Part shown: positions 47,591 through 59,521 of the stretch, in pieces
Layout: each line of letters starts with the position of its first letter
How positions within the stretch are numbered: position 1 is the stretch's first letter
Source: Siphonodentalium dalli
Lineage: Eukaryota > Mollusca > Scaphopoda > Gadilida > Siphonodentaliidae
DNA: 64,000 bases
Direction: 5' to 3'
Assembly: GCA_032622095.1 (NCBI GenBank)
Contig: CP136069.1
Coordinates: forward strand, 163,173,043-163,237,042
Translations under genes and position numbers: made by a program
The notes under the pieces: model-generated
What the model was told of the DNA's origin: nothing
Database searches by the model: none
Seen by the model: the letters and a program-made list of their open reading frames with translations, nothing else

Positions 47591-48099
47591 AGAAGATAAT
47601 GAGTAATAAATATATTCCCCGCCTTATTTCTTTGACTTTATAAGGTTCCCTGACAAAACTTGACGAAACACGCTACGTTCATACCCATGAAACAATTCTA
47701 GCATATGTATACTATCGGAACAGTTTCGAAAATATGACAAATACAACATTTTAGAAACCCACCAACCAAATTTTTTGTATTAATTGCAGCTTTTCCCCAT
47801 CGTGGTATATTAGAAAGTTATAATTGTCTTATCTATATATATAAGAGTTTATTGTAGCATATGTCTGTCTGATATGTTGCAGCAAATGGGTACGCTCTTT
47901 ATATATGTGATTTCACTGTGGCCCCCGCCATCCAACGGAATAACGGGTATAAGTCCACTATGGGCATATTCCAAAATAAAGAAGTCCAATATGAACCAAT
48001 AACACACAGTGCAGGACCGCATGTACATCCGACTATCTACACAAGGATATATTGAAGTAGCATAATAAATATAGATATATGAGCAGGACCCGTTTGCCA

Positions 48100-48530
48100 T
48101 CTGGGCGAACCGCACACAGGGACCGCAAGCGCTCCGATGCTGAATAAAGGCTCATGTGTGTCTGTCTAGATTCTTCTTCCAGACCCCTGGACCAATTTCA
48201 AAAACAATTCGTGTAGTTACTCGGGGTACCTGGCGGATGTTATAACGTCGTTAGTTTTTAATTTTTGATTAAACAAAATTTAATTAAACTATTTTTAAAA
48301 GAAAACATTTAAGCAAACTATTTAAATTAATTGAATTTTTGTTTAATAAAGCAAGGAGTTCAATTAAAAAATTAAATTAAAATGTTTGTTTGTTTTTTTA
48401 TTTTAAATCAAAACGTATGAACAATCGAAATGTGCACAAACGGACAAAAGGACCGCCGCTGAATACAGAATCTATGATCAAAATATGTACGAAACACTCA
48501 CAGCGACTCTGAATAAAGGATCCCGAAAGG
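48100..48530 (+). repeat. Dispersed repeat family 'CCTGGACCGAT', copy 3
   Basis: CAGACCCCTGGACCAATTTC, TACTCGGGGTACCTGGCGGA and TGTTATAACGTCGTTAG match copies 1 and 2, preceded by CGATGCTGAATAAAGGCTCA and followed by an A/T-rich tract and CGCCGCTGAATACAG / ACTCTGAATAAAGG blocks. Copies 2 and 3 share these GCTGAATAA boundaries. Confidence 0.75.
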
Positions 48531-48634
48531 AGCCCGGTTCAGCTAAAGTTACTTAACAATATATATGCATCTGCGTATAGTACTTTGTGTGAAATTTGGA
48601 CTCGAAGCTAACTTTATGTTTTCTGATTCTCCAG

Positions 48635-48796
48635 TTGATTGTCCACCGGGAACATACCATGAGGTCCTCGACAACGCGTGCCACAAATGTCCAAAGGGGT
48701 CATATCAGGACCGTAGTGGGAAAACAAGCTGTGTGGCGTGTGTTGAAGGCAAATCGACTGCTATGACTGGTTCTGTCAATGGGTATCAATGCCGGG
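48635..48796 (+). CDS. Mosaic gene exon 8: ephrin-receptor-like cysteine-rich module
   Basis: A 162-base phase 1-1 exon (acceptor TCTCCAG, donor GTAAGT), 54 residues. Reads D-C-P-P-G-T-Y-H, A-C-H-K-C-P-K-G-S-Y-Q-D-R-S-G-K-T-S-C-V-A-C and Y-Q-C-R. The C-P-x-G-x-Y/C-x2-C-P-x-G-x-Y/S-C-x2-C pattern is that of the GCC2/GCC3 (ephrin-receptor-like) module, found in SVEP1-like proteins beside Sushi/HYR. It is the same length as the next exon. Confidence 0.93.
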
Positions 48797-50601
48797 GTAA
48801 GTATACGTATGGGCAGCCATTTGGTTTAATATACGTCAAATGAATATCAATAAGTGTTAAACATCAAATAAATATTGATAGATGTCAAATAACTGTCAGT
48901 AAATCAATTTCAATATAATATAATTCATTTAAAAATCAGAATATGTCATATGAAAATTAATAGATGTCAAATAGCAATCAGTATGTCATTTCCAAGTTAA
49001 TAGACGTCTTTTCAAAATCAAAATATGTCAAATGAAAAATGTCACTTTAACATAATGTAGTTGGAAAGATCTCTATTGTATATATTGTTACAAATGGTGA
49101 ACACGAGGAAATGGTGATACGCAGTTAATAGTTGTCATGCAAGAATAAATGTCTAGTTTCTTTTCAATCAATATGTCAATTCACATGACATAAATTGCGT
49201 GTTATTTAATATTTATTAATTATCAATTTGATGTATTTTGATTTTGAAACGACTTCGATTATTCAGTTGGAATTGACTTACTGATTGTTATTTAATTTCA
49301 TTTTCATTTTACGTAATTTATACCAAATGGCCGCTATATAACAGGAATTTGCAGCGTTACTTCCAGAATGATTTTCTCTGATAGGGTTCCATGGTGATTG
49401 GAGACAACTTCAAATTCAACTGGTTTAGTTAATAATTCTTAGGTAACGTGATTCCTATTTCGCATATTCCACCAACAGATTCCTTGATAGCAATAGGGAC
49501 TTTGATTCCGGGTATGCATGCAATGGTCAAATTAGGACGGTCAGACCATTATAAGATGTAGTAAAATTGAACCCGTATTTGGTAAACACAACTTGTATAC
49601 TGATAAATAAATAGGAGTAAAACTAACGGTGTCCTATATGGAATATATAAATAAATAGAAAACAATTCGAAGGGAAAGCTCAATTCCTTCAAGGAGGGAA
49701 CTCAACTCTAAATATAATGGCATTACCCACAAAATTATAATAATATTTTAGATTTCAACACGTTAATAGTTATGCGTCTGTAACATTGTCAGATAATTGA
49801 TTCCTGTTACATTTACGTCTAGTTGTATTCGCAGGGCCATACCTACTAGCAAATTATCGCAGAGGGCTGTTAACATGTGCACGACAAACTACTTATAAAT
49901 AGCATGCATACCCCCTAAAATTTACTACATGCAATTCCATAAGTTATTCTGCAATAGACATTCACTTGAAATTACATAGGCCTTTACATATCTTACAAAA
50001 TCGTGTGTTGCATAGCCCTAATGACCGGCAGAACAATAATATAGACATACCGTGTAATTCAGAAATGTATCACCCAGATGAATGTGATAACTTTCCTTGA
50101 AAACACATGTGGAGAAACTCCAGGATATTGTGTGTACGTATACTAATGCTAAGCACACATATTTTTCTGGCATTTCTTCTAAGTAATTCGTTGTATATAA
50201 GACTATATCATCGCTTGTTAAATGGTCCTGTTGATTTGTTTTGATGGTGGTTGGTCCTGCTAATTTGCTATGATGCTGGTAGGCAAAAATAATACTGTTA
50301 AGAAAAATTATAGCTATTGTTCAAATATTTTAATTTCTATTGGTTCTTCAATGTTTCATTTTGTAGCAGCTTTTCTGCTATTCGTTCAGATTTAGCTAAA
50401 CATCGCAATGACAACTTTAAAAAACAAAATGGTAAAATGTTTTAATAGGATCAGTTTGACAACATCATAGCAAGATATCAACAACTAACATAGGACATCA
50501 GCAGGACCACTTGACCAGGAGTGTACGTGTATGTACAGTTATGCAATAATGTGGCTAACATGGAATGTGCTCATTAAAGTGTCATGTTATCATCATTTCA
50601 G
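48797..50601. other. Intron between the two cysteine-rich exons
   Basis: The first 250 bases contain several short ATGTCAAAT / TAATAGATGTC-type repeats (48840-49040). Beyond that nothing was recognised. Confidence 0.5.
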
Positions 50602-50763
50602 ATATGTGTCTCGTTGGACACTTCTCCGCCACTGGATTGATTCCTTGTAGCAAGTGTGCGCATGGGTCATTTATTTCACAACCCATGGCGACATCATGTG
50701 ACACATGCCCAACTTTCAAAACGACATTCGCAAAGGGTGCATCGTCAGAAACCAGTTGCGAAG
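50602..50763 (+). CDS. Mosaic gene exon 9: ephrin-receptor-like cysteine-rich module
   Basis: A 162-base phase 1-1 exon (acceptor TTTCAG, donor GTATGG), 54 residues, equal in length to exon 8. Reads M-C-L-V-G-H-F-S, I-P-C-S-K-C-A-H-G-S-F, S-C-D-T-C-P and T-S-C-E. All cysteine positions line up with exon 8, so these are a duplicated pair. It leads directly into the jellyroll exons. Confidence 0.93.
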
Positions 50764-51284
50764 GTATGGTATACCTAGAGTTTTGATAATAAACCTGTAT
50801 TATACATACATGTGAATATATACCCAAACTAATTCGTAAATTAATGGCAGCAGCGTTAACCATTTCTTTACTAAATTGATTCGTCCATCAGCTATAAAGT
50901 ATACACTGGAATGCATTGGCTATTATTCAGTTGGAGGGATGTTCGGGAAATATTAGCAGCCAACAGACATTATAAATGATAATGCAAGTGCTGTCGGATT
51001 CCTTCTCATTTGTGAGAAACGCTCCAATAGGAAATTCAGGGTTGAACTACTCGTCAGTGTGTATTGAGAAAAAGAAGGTTTAACATCCGATTCTCACCTC
51101 TGTTTCCATGCTTGACTGCTCGTAGCTTTGAATAATGTAGTATGAAATGTTGTTAGATATGAAAACACACAAACAGAAAAAAAGAAGAGATAAACTGAGG
51201 GAAATCTTCGCAAGTTAGCACCCACATAAATGAGTATAGGGATAATATAACCTGACCAATGCACGAACTACTGATATACTAGCT

Positions 51285-51425
51285 GTATATGCATGCAGTG
51301 TTCGCGCTGGACCGAAAAAAACTTTAGCCAAAAGTTTAGCCAAATGAAAATTTTATTAGCCAAATTCGAAAAAGATTAGCCATTGGCTAATTTGGCTACC
51401 GACAGCGCGAACACTGTATGCATGT
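51285..51425. mobile_element. ~140-bp MITE with TTAGCCAAA core
   Basis: ATGCATGCAGTGTTCGCGCT at the left is mirrored by AGCGCGAACACTGTATGCAT at the right. The centre repeats TTAGCCAAA and GGCTAATTTGGCTA. Fragments of the core recur near 54010-54060 and 63580-63600. Confidence 0.85.
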
Positions 51426-52282
51426 AATGTTCATTTCAAAGATAGGTTGATAAATAGTATATATATTATACATTAAATACCAATCTACAGGCTGTATATC
51501 TCACTATGTTAAGAACATGCCAAATTAGGTAATTTTAAGAATTTTAAATTTTTTGCACTTTTCACAAGCGAAAAAGATAAACTTTAATGAGGAAGGCTCT
51601 TTGTCGTTCTGTGCTGAAGAAGTTTCTAAATTCCATGATTTTGAATAAGTCTGTCTGTAGCATTTAGTCCCTATGATGATATTTAACGTAGTTTTATGTA
51701 GACCTATTTTCATTCCCGGAACCGATCTTGGATGTAACACAAACAAGCGTAATTTCAGGCACCAGACCTAGGGCGACTTTAAACAATGGGGTTTATCTAC
51801 ATGTATATCAACCCTTCTCTGTAACAGGGACGAGAAACTACCTGATAATATGCTGGACAATGGCGGTGTGATATCACCGGGCAATTTCAATATTGCTGTT
51901 TCTATATTTTCTAAAGATATGAACAAGCTATCAGACTAATGAGATATCCCTCCAACTCAACTGTGATATTGCATAGAAACCCACATCGAACATATCTCTT
52001 TTAAGGAGATGTCGGCATTAAAATTTCACAACCTCGAAAAATGGTGACCGAAGTTACTTTAACACTAATATATCTTCTCAACTGTCATACTTTTGGGGAG
52101 ATAATTCATAGTGTGCTAATAGTCTTTGTATATAGCCCATTCACTATCTTATTCAGTTGAGTTATATGATATGCTGAAGAAAATGATGAATACTCTTTGC
52201 GATGTGAGACATATCGCCGCCGATTGTGAGCAAAAGTATGATGTAGACTCCTGGTCTTGTATAATGTAATTTTACAAGATTG

Positions 52283-53080
52283 TAAGTAATGGTTAGAGCA
52301 CATGAATTGTTCTTTACCAGAATCATTCGAGTCGAAGACGAGATTTATTCTGGTAAAGAACAATTCGCGTGCTCTGACCGACTTAGAGCACAATTGATTC
52401 CACATAATGCAATCAACAGGAAATGTGCCATTGAGCGTGTTTTGACCACGACGCACAATCCGTGCGCTGGCCGCGATTGGACACAATAGCCGGTTAGCCA
52501 CGCCCAACAACGTGATTATCATGCACTGATCACCGTTGAATGTGAATAGATATGTCCGAAACAACACGGACTGGTCCCGCTTTAATGCGCCCGTGCGATT
52601 TGTCTGTTATGAGTTGCGTGTGCATAACAATGGGATAATCACTGAACGATTCCCCCGTCAGCCTTGGGAATTGTTTTGCTTTACCAAAAACCAGGGAACG
52701 ATTGCAACAATGGGATTGTGCTCTAAACTCAGTTAGAGCACAATCCAATTGTTGCAATCGTTCCCTGATTTTTGGTAAAGTACACCAATTCCCAAGGCTG
52801 GCGAAGGAATAGTTCAATGATTATCCCATTGTTAGGCACCCGAAACTCATAACAAACAAATCGCACGAGCGCTTCAAATTTGGAACAGTCCGTGTTGTTT
52901 CGGACATATCTATTAACATTCAGTTCATGTTAATCACGTTTTTGGGCGCGGCTAACCGGCTATTGTGTCCAATCGCGGCCAGCGGACGGCACATTTCCAG
53001 TTTATTGCATGATGTGTGATCAATTGTGCTCTAAGTCGGTCAGAACACGAGAATTGTTATTGTGCTCTAACCATTACTTA
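52283..53080. mobile_element. ~800-bp fold-back with nested hairpin
   Basis: TAAGTAATGGTTAGAGCAC at 52283 is mirrored by GTGCTCTAACCATTACTTA ending at 53080. The centre (52714-52745) is a GATTGTGCTCTAA/TTAGAGCACAATC hairpin. Arm blocks include CCGGTTAGCC/GGCTAACCGG and TGTCCGAAACAACACGGACT/AGTCCGTGTTGTTTCGGACA. A second hairpin (GAATTGTTCTTTACCAGAAT and complement, ~52303-52367) is nested only in the left arm. Long frames on both strands here (up to 153 codons) are by-products of the palindrome. Confidence 0.9.
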
Positions 53081-53160
53081 GTATTCAATCATTTGTGATA
53101 AATTGAAGCACAGATAGCACGGATTTGTTTGCATTTTGGAAGAGACAAACTATCTACATA

Positions 53161-53405
53161 TTAACCCTTTGAGTGCCAGGGGCCGATCTCATCGGCCCTA
53201 AACCTACAAAATAAGTCTGTTAAAGAATATAAGAATAAATTATTAAAATTGTAAAAAATTGTAAAATAAAACAAACAAATTGTTTGGCCAATGCATTCTC
53301 TTATATATGCGAGGCGACCTATGGTCGACTCGCATATATAAGAGAATGCATTGGCACAGGGTATGTGGGTTGATACAAAAATCGACCTGGCACTCAAAGG
53401 GTTAA
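53161..53405. mobile_element. 245-bp piggyBac-like MITE with perfect 20-bp termini
   Basis: It begins TTAACCCTTTGAGTGCCAGG and ends with its exact complement at 53405. TTAA plus CCC is the usual piggyBac-type end. Inside is a hairpin, CCAATGCATTCTCTTATATA on one side and its complement on the other (53282-53356). The same core occurs at 23985-24065, and as a half at ~20210-20230. Confidence 0.9.
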
Positions 53406-53667
53406 GATAGATGCAAAATATACCAGTACTACGCTCACTTTCATCCTATCTATGTGTATCTGTTCTCTCACATTTCCTAGCATTAACAAAGAAACTGGAG
53501 ACACTTTATGAACATTGTGTATGTCCATTTATTGATATCTTTCAAGATGTCGATACTGTAATCAAAATATAAAAAAAAAGTATTATTTTTACAATAACAA
53601 AAATATAAGGAACCCTTATTTAGGATACAGATAATGACTTTTTCTACATCTTCTATGTATCTTCCAG

Positions 53668-53872
53668 ATTTCGATACACTGGTGCCTGTCCAGACAACCC
53701 TTACCATTGCAAATATCGGAGTTTTATCAAACAGCTCTGGTTTTTATATTGCATTTTGGCAACAGATCAAAACACATCTATCTGATAACGTGACTCTGGA
53801 AGTGCGGCTACCTAATGGTCTGCCCCTTCTGACATTTTCTACAGGGGCGTCACCAGAACTAATTGTGAACGG
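53668..53872 (+). CDS. Mosaic gene exon 10: LamG/pentraxin-like jellyroll, part 1
   Basis: A 205-base exon (acceptor CTTCCAG, donor GG then GTACGC), phase 1 in and phase 2 out. Reads D-F-D-T-L, then F-Y-I-A-F-W-Q-Q, T-L-E-V-R-L-P-N-G-L-P-L-L-T-F-S. The strand pattern, with an aromatic pair before a charged stretch and a following glycine turn, fits the concanavalin-A-like lectin fold (LamG, pentraxin). No cysteine is present in this part. Phase 2 joins to the next exon to give N-G-Q-T-Y. The exact family (LamG or PTX) cannot be settled by eye. Confidence 0.85.
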
Positions 53873-54167
53873 GTACGCTAAACTATTATACAAACATTCA
53901 CGAGTGAACAGCTACTGATTAGCTATTATATTAACAAATGTAAGGATTTTAGTCAGATCTGATAATATTGTTTCATGTGATAGCTTGAATCATGTTTGGC
54001 TGCATGAAATTATTTTTAGGAATTTTCGAAAAAATCTGGCCATTGGCCAATTTGGCTAACGACAACAGGAATAATGGTAACATTATATTGCACTTACTTA
54101 CACATGTATAGACAAGTCCAGTCGAGACTGGTAAATAAATTGATAATAATCGCCATATCTCTTACAG

Positions 54168-54349
54168 TCAAACTTACGCTGCACCGATTGGACTTCTTGG
54201 AAATTGGGGACATTTCGTGTTTGATGTTGACTTTGCGTCAGGTTTGGTGACAGTGTTTATCAATGGAGCCTCAATCGTGGCTGCACCCGTAACCGTGACA
54301 TCAGTACCACCTGGAATCACAGTCGACCTCACAGCTTCAGGGACAGAAT
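54168..54349 (+). CDS. Mosaic gene exon 11: LamG/pentraxin-like jellyroll, part 2
   Basis: A 182-base exon (acceptor CTTACAG, donor GTGAGT), phase 2 in and phase 1 out. It reads G-N-W-G-H-F-V-F-D-V-D, then S-G-L-V-T-V-F-I-N-G-A, a W-H-x-F-D...G-x-V-x-V-F-I-N-G pattern like that of LamG/pentraxin proteins in which a strand is followed by an I/V-N-G turn. It continues directly from the previous exon. Confidence 0.9.
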
Positions 54350-55260
54350 GTGAGTTGCATATGCTATATACTGTTTACCTCTATAAGATAAACGTATTTT
54401 TCAAATATAATTCTTTTCAAGACGAGCATGCATAATTTTTGTTTACAGTTTTCCGGGAACGACTAAATAAGCCGAGGTCACTTCGTAAAGGCAAATGAGT
54501 TTGTATTCTTTTAAAACTAAAAAAAAATGATGATAAAATATATTTTGCGCATTAACCTTATTTTGTAATTATATAAACATGATGATAATATATCATTTTT
54601 ACACAGTAAAATTCCAATTTTTTAAAGATCCATTATCTCTCAATTACAATTTCTTCACCTTCGGGAGTTAAACATATTTGTTTTGATGCGAAGAAGATGA
54701 CTTCAAAAGCTCGGTGCTATTACATTTCAAATTCGGTCTAGTATAGAACTATATACGGATATGTGAGGACGACATCGTGATATTTCAAGAGGTCAATCGA
54801 GGTCAATGTTTGCAGCGTCTTCAGAGATTGGAAATGATTATCGGAATAAAAGATGACAAAATTGCTTTTATTGTATTACTACACATTTTCGGTATGGATA
54901 TTTATTGTGTTTATCTATTTATTGTTATGTAACAAAGCGGAATCCCATGAATCTAGGGGCCAGTTAATAAGGTTATTGGCACATATGCCAAGATAAGTTC
55001 AGAAATGACAAAGGTGGTTTGCATCACGGTGAGCAGAGGTGACCCACAAAAAGGAAAGGTGACATGATTTGTCCAGCGAGTTAACTTTGTTATAGTTTCT
55101 TTCTGGTGTTGGTGTTTTTTTATGTTCAGTATAATTATTTCCAAGTAAAATTAACTCTACATGAACAGTCTTTTCTCCAACTGCATGACTGAAACAATTT
55201 TGACATGTGGCCTAACATCCAAAATCACAGAAACTCCTATTATCCTCCATATATCTGCAG
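54350..55260. other. Intron within the jellyroll domain
   Basis: A stretch near 54640-54760 (TCTTCACCTTCGGGAGTTAA, AAAGCTCGG) resembles a highly diverged relative of the MITE at 38808. No exon. Upstream in-frame sequence to the next exon is open but begins before the best acceptor. Confidence 0.5.
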
Positions 55261-55428
55261 CACACGTACGCATCAAAGGGATTTATGCCATACCAAAGTC
55301 CAATACATTGGATATCATAGCAGCTGCGACGCATTGTGCCTTCACCTATCCAAACGATGGCGCACTTCTTACCTTCCTCAGCAACACCACATCTGGTGGT
55401 GTGATGAAGACCGCAAGCAAATGTGATG
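55261..55428 (+). CDS. Mosaic gene exon 12: jellyroll C-terminal part
   Basis: A 168-base phase 1-1 exon. The acceptor ATATCTGCAG at 55251-55260 is the one that keeps the frame with the upstream phase-1 exon; donor GTGAGT. Reads H-V-R-I-K-G-I-Y-A-I-P-K, T-L-D-I-I-A-A-A-T-H-C, L-L-T-F-L-S-N-T-T and A-S-K-C-D. The two cysteines could form the disulfide that closes such domains. N-T-T is a glycosylation motif. The fold assignment is weaker here than in the two preceding exons. Confidence 0.75.
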
Positions 55429-57773
55429 GTGAGTTTTCTATGAAATACGGTTTGGAATCTGGTTTATGTCATGAACGGGCATGATTTGATATAAGTGTAA
55501 TCATATTTGTTTGCACTTCGCTATTATGTTTCCACTGAATATATGTATGTATGGCTGTATTTGTAAGCAGTATTTATGTAAACATACCACTGTGCTGCGA
55601 TATATGATGCAACGATTCGGCTGATAATTAAATTATTGGAACTGCTGTTTATGCTAAAAGAATTTGCCATCATGTGCTCGTAAAACTATTTCCAGTGTTT
55701 CAACACATTTACATATTTTACATGTATACACTCCAATTATTGTAATTTCAATGCACGCGACAGTGCACTAAAAGTCTATTATGAGGAAATATATAAGCAC
55801 ACATCGAAGGAAATATTCTGCTTTATTATACCTCGCATTAAGACACTGTATTAATTTCCCAGTGGATTACATTACTAATTTCGCGATATTTTCCTCCCAT
55901 GAAACATCGTCAATCAACAATGTTTGCAATGTTTACCGATTAGACCGAGTCGTCCGAGACATCACGAAGAAACTCACGGAAATATCCGACAATGCTTTTT
56001 ATTTGACAGCTATAGTACTCCCAGTTTTCCATTTCAATAAGTAAGAACTCTTAGGCATGACGATATTTAATCAAAACAAGTAAACATGTATATGCGCAGT
56101 CACAGAGCAAAATGCATTGCAAATTCTCTTCAAGTCTTGGCGGGAAAGAATGTCTCTAGAATGGGGACAAGCAACTATACTGAAAAATGAATCTCTTTTT
56201 CTTAACGTGGTTCATTCTGATTAGCAACTATGAGACAAAGGACGAAAGTCCAGATGTGGGGTGATTTAGGATGACACACTCCAAGACTATGATTCTGCAT
56301 AATTTCATCAGTCATTGTCCCCATTTAGAAGAATGTTATCATGCACGTGCAAAGCGTCAATGAGAATCAACTAATTTCCAACTGAACTGTTTGTCTGTCT
56401 GACCTTTTATATTTATTTGTTTAATACAAAATTAAAACAAAATTCTTTTTTTTTTACGAAATTCATTAAAAGCATGGCCGCCAGCAGCCATCTTGGATTT
56501 CCAATTTGAATCCATCGACAAACCATGCAGGCTGCATTTATTGGATAATTGTTTTGAAAATCAATAGCCATGTTTAGGGTCACCTCTAAATTGGAAGCCA
56601 TCTTGAATTTAAAATTTGCATCACTAAATCATTGGGCACACCCCACAGCCACATAGCTCATCCGATCGTCACCAAATTTCACATGAATCGTTTGGGTGAC
56701 CACCCGATGGGACCCATTGAATTCGAAAAATCTGGCCGTCGGAATCCTTTGATTTTTTAACTCTTTGCATGACTAAATTCTTCAGTATAACCTATAGACC
56801 ACTGTAAGGAAGCCATATTAGTTTTTCGAATTTACTTGAAAACATGGCCACTGGATTTCGCATTTTAATCCATCGGAACATCCTGCAGCCGAACATTATT
56901 AGAGAGGTGTTCAACAAATTTACAAGCACGTTCAGGATCACTTCTAGATGGGAGCTATCGAAATTGAATGATATTGAATAAAAACTCGACCGTCGGCAGC
57001 CATCTTAGACTTTGCATCACTAAATACCTCTGCATGTCCCACTGCCCACATTTATCATCCAATTGATCCCAATCTTCACATGGCTCTTCGGGTTGACATA
57101 TGTATAACGTAAACATTTAAACTTTCTGCTTTTCCTATCGCTCCTTTGACTATAATGTATGACATTATCCTCACTCCAAGTTGAGCTGCAGTTTCATTGT
57201 CACTTTCTTTGTTTAATGTTAGATCCATTATATTTCAATTTGATTAACGCGGTAGCATAAGGAGTTGATTACTCTCCTGCACACAATAGACTATGGAATC
57301 AACGTGAATGAGAATGAACAGAACTCTATTTATGTGCTGTAGGGTTTACATTTAAATGTGTAGTACCCTTGTTTTGGACCACGTCTGTACCTTGCGACGT
57401 TAACAGTAAAATATACACATATATATGTTCTTTCGTGTAATAATGGAACTGCTAGCTATGAATTGGTCGGATTATCCCATATTATTTTTGGTACAGTGTC
57501 CGATGTTTTCAAAAATGTTACAACAGGTATATTCCAATTTAAAGTTGGACCAATTAATCATTAAATATCATTAGCAAAACACAATGGCTAATTCAACATC
57601 ACCATCAATATCTTTACTGTGCGGCCCGACATACAGAAATAGAAAAGTCAATAGGCTGAGAATGATCATAGTACACAATCACCATGTGATAACAACCAAT
57701 TGTCTGCGATTAAGATGTTTGTTTTTACTTTCCTACGACATTTATTGCCAGTACTTTCATTTGTACTTTCTAG
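55429..57773. other. Intron before the first EGF exon
   Basis: At 56460-57080 is sequence with recurring GCCATCTTGGATTT / GCATCACTAAAT / TCCATCGACA motifs in a ~180-300-base loose repeat (blocks near 56480, 56600, 56870 and 57000), probably decayed repeats. No exon was recognised. Confidence 0.5.
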
Positions 57774-58010
57774 TTATCGACTCATGTTTATCTAGCCCGT
57801 GCGGCAGCCATGTGTGCATCGACGAACTCAATGGTTACCGCTGCGTGTGTACAGCAATGTATACAGGACCAAACTGTGAGACACCACCAGACCTCTGTCT
57901 AGACCATGGGTGTTCCAATGGCTCCACTTGCTCTCCCGATAGCAGCAACAACAATTACACGTGTGTCTGTGCTCCTGGAATCAGAGGACTTCTCTGTGAC
58001 AGACCAATCG
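57774..58010 (+). CDS. Mosaic gene exon 13: two EGF modules
   Basis: A 237-base phase 1-1 exon (acceptor TTTCTAG, donor GTATGA), 79 residues. First EGF: D-S-C-L-S-S-P-C-G, V-C-I-D, Y-R-C-V-C, Y-T-G-P-N-C-E. Second EGF: D-L-C-L-D-H-G-C-S-N-G-S-T-C, Y-T-C-V-C-A-P-G-I-R-G-L-L-C-D. Each has six cysteines in EGF spacing. Both modules on one exon is shared with the exon at 60401. An open frame continues upstream into the intron, but the in-frame ATG there is not the start. Confidence 0.95.
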
Positions 58011-59356
58011 GTATGATATCACTTCTAACGGTTCTTTTGGAACATTACAACATGGTAATGGACACACTGAAGTGACTGAACGCCAGTCAATATTTTAGAT
58101 ATATATGTGATAACTATAACCCCACCTTTTCTCTCCCATTGTTTCTCGGATCTGGATGAAACGTGGTATGGAGGTTCGGCATCTATCAAATGAGAGACAA
58201 AAGACATTAATCGCGTCTTTTGTTCTTGAGTTATCTCTGGAAAGCTTAGTATGTTGTCGGTCTCAACCATTGGTTATTGGATCTGAATGAAATTTGGTAT
58301 GGAGGTTCATCATCATGAATTTCGAGTGAGGGGCAATTTACGTTGTTTGTATTTTCAATTCAAGAGTTATCTGAATTAATTTGTTATCGATGTTCGCTAT
58401 CATTACTGCTTTCAAAGGAGCACACACAATGACGTTGTTTGCATTTTCCGTTCTAGAGTTATCCTTTATTGTGTATTTTAAAGTTGTGCACATGTTTCAA
58501 TTTAGCAACATGGGGGTATGCCAGCACCCGAGTTGCAACTTATAATTTTGTTACAATAATAGTACTATCTCGCACAAAGTCTTGATACATTGTCATTGCT
58601 GGTGAGAAATTATTATATACACGTAGTTGTTTAATGTTTTTTGGTCAAATTTGTAAACATGGCTGGTTACTTTACAACGTCCATGTCTGAAGATGGTCGG
58701 AGAAAACGTTAGAAATGTTAGATAAAAAGATGAGAACATTTAGTCACATAAATTTCTTGACATTTCGTTCTCACTATATCAGCTATGTATCGCTATGTAT
58801 AAAGTATCCATAATGTTATAGAATGTGCTAAGAAATAAAAGTAGATTGAGTGTGTGTTATTGAAGGGTATAGCACATTGGTTATTGGCCACAGCGACATA
58901 CCTCTCAATAAGACACATGCAAAGTGTATTCATTTCATATATTTATATAGATTTTTCCTGATTACTTTCCATAAAATTAGCTGAATATTTTTGGATATTA
59001 TACCATGCTGCACTGCAAGTAAACCCATTATTCTACCTGTGAATTATCGATCGATTAGTTTATGACCGCGCCCAGTTATTATATCTACCGCTTTTAGTCA
59101 TCTAGGCCAACAAGATGTGACGTCGGTTCGTGTTGTGTGTTTATTTGGATACGAAATACATGATCCAATTGGCAGTTGACCAATAACCGAACTGGATTTA
59201 ATGTAACACACGCATGATATGTAAATATATTATACATATACAGTATAGTATACATATGATCCCTTTTAACAGGAATTAACTTATTATTATGCTGCGTTCC
59301 GAACTATACACTGTTTCTTCACTTTCCCGTAATCAATGTTAGTTTTTTATCCACAG
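58011..59356. other. Intron between EGF and TSP1 exons
   Basis: A two-unit repeat (GGTATGGAGGTTC with TGAATGAAA or TGGATGAAA, ~58150-58320, period ~140 bp, with GAGTTATC and TCTGGATC blocks) is the only structure seen. Confidence 0.55.
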
Positions 59357-59521
59357 TTGATGGTAATTGGGGAGGCTGGTTGCCGTGGCAACCATGTACT
59401 GTAACATGTGGCGGTGGTACCACATGGAAAACAAGACGATGTGATAGTCCAGCTCCAGATTCATACGGACTTCCTTGTCTTGGCGTGGATACGGAGATTG
59501 TCTCATGTGGCACCGACTCTT
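59357..59521 (+). CDS. Mosaic gene exon 14: thrombospondin type-1 module
   Basis: A 165-base phase 1-1 exon (acceptor TCCACAG, donor GTGAGT), 55 residues. Reads W-G-G-W-L-P-W-Q-P-C-T-V-T-C-G-G-G, R-R-C-D-S, G-L-P-C-L-G, S-C-G-T-D-S-C. The W-x2-W-x2-W ladder, the C-x3-C-G-G-G and the six cysteines define TSP1. The two N-terminal tryptophans sit in potential W-x2-W C-mannosylation motifs. It lies between two double-EGF exons. Confidence 0.97.

Larger units (their letters stand above)
46884..48634. other. Intron between linker and cysteine-rich exons
   Basis: Holds a 220-bp fold-back (47374-47590) and copy 3 of the CCTGGACCGAT dispersed repeat (48100-48520). The rest is unrecognised. Confidence 0.6.

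Noticed and set aside
52106-52567. 153-codon open frame on the minus strand
   Set aside because: Lies over the ~800-bp fold-back element; no domain pattern, and symmetric palindrome sequence gives matching frames on both strands.
55130-55168. Alternative acceptors (TTCAG at 55129, ACAG at 55168) for the third jellyroll exon
   Set aside because: The first meets a stop and the second is in the wrong phase for the upstream phase-1 donor; the acceptor at 55260 fits.
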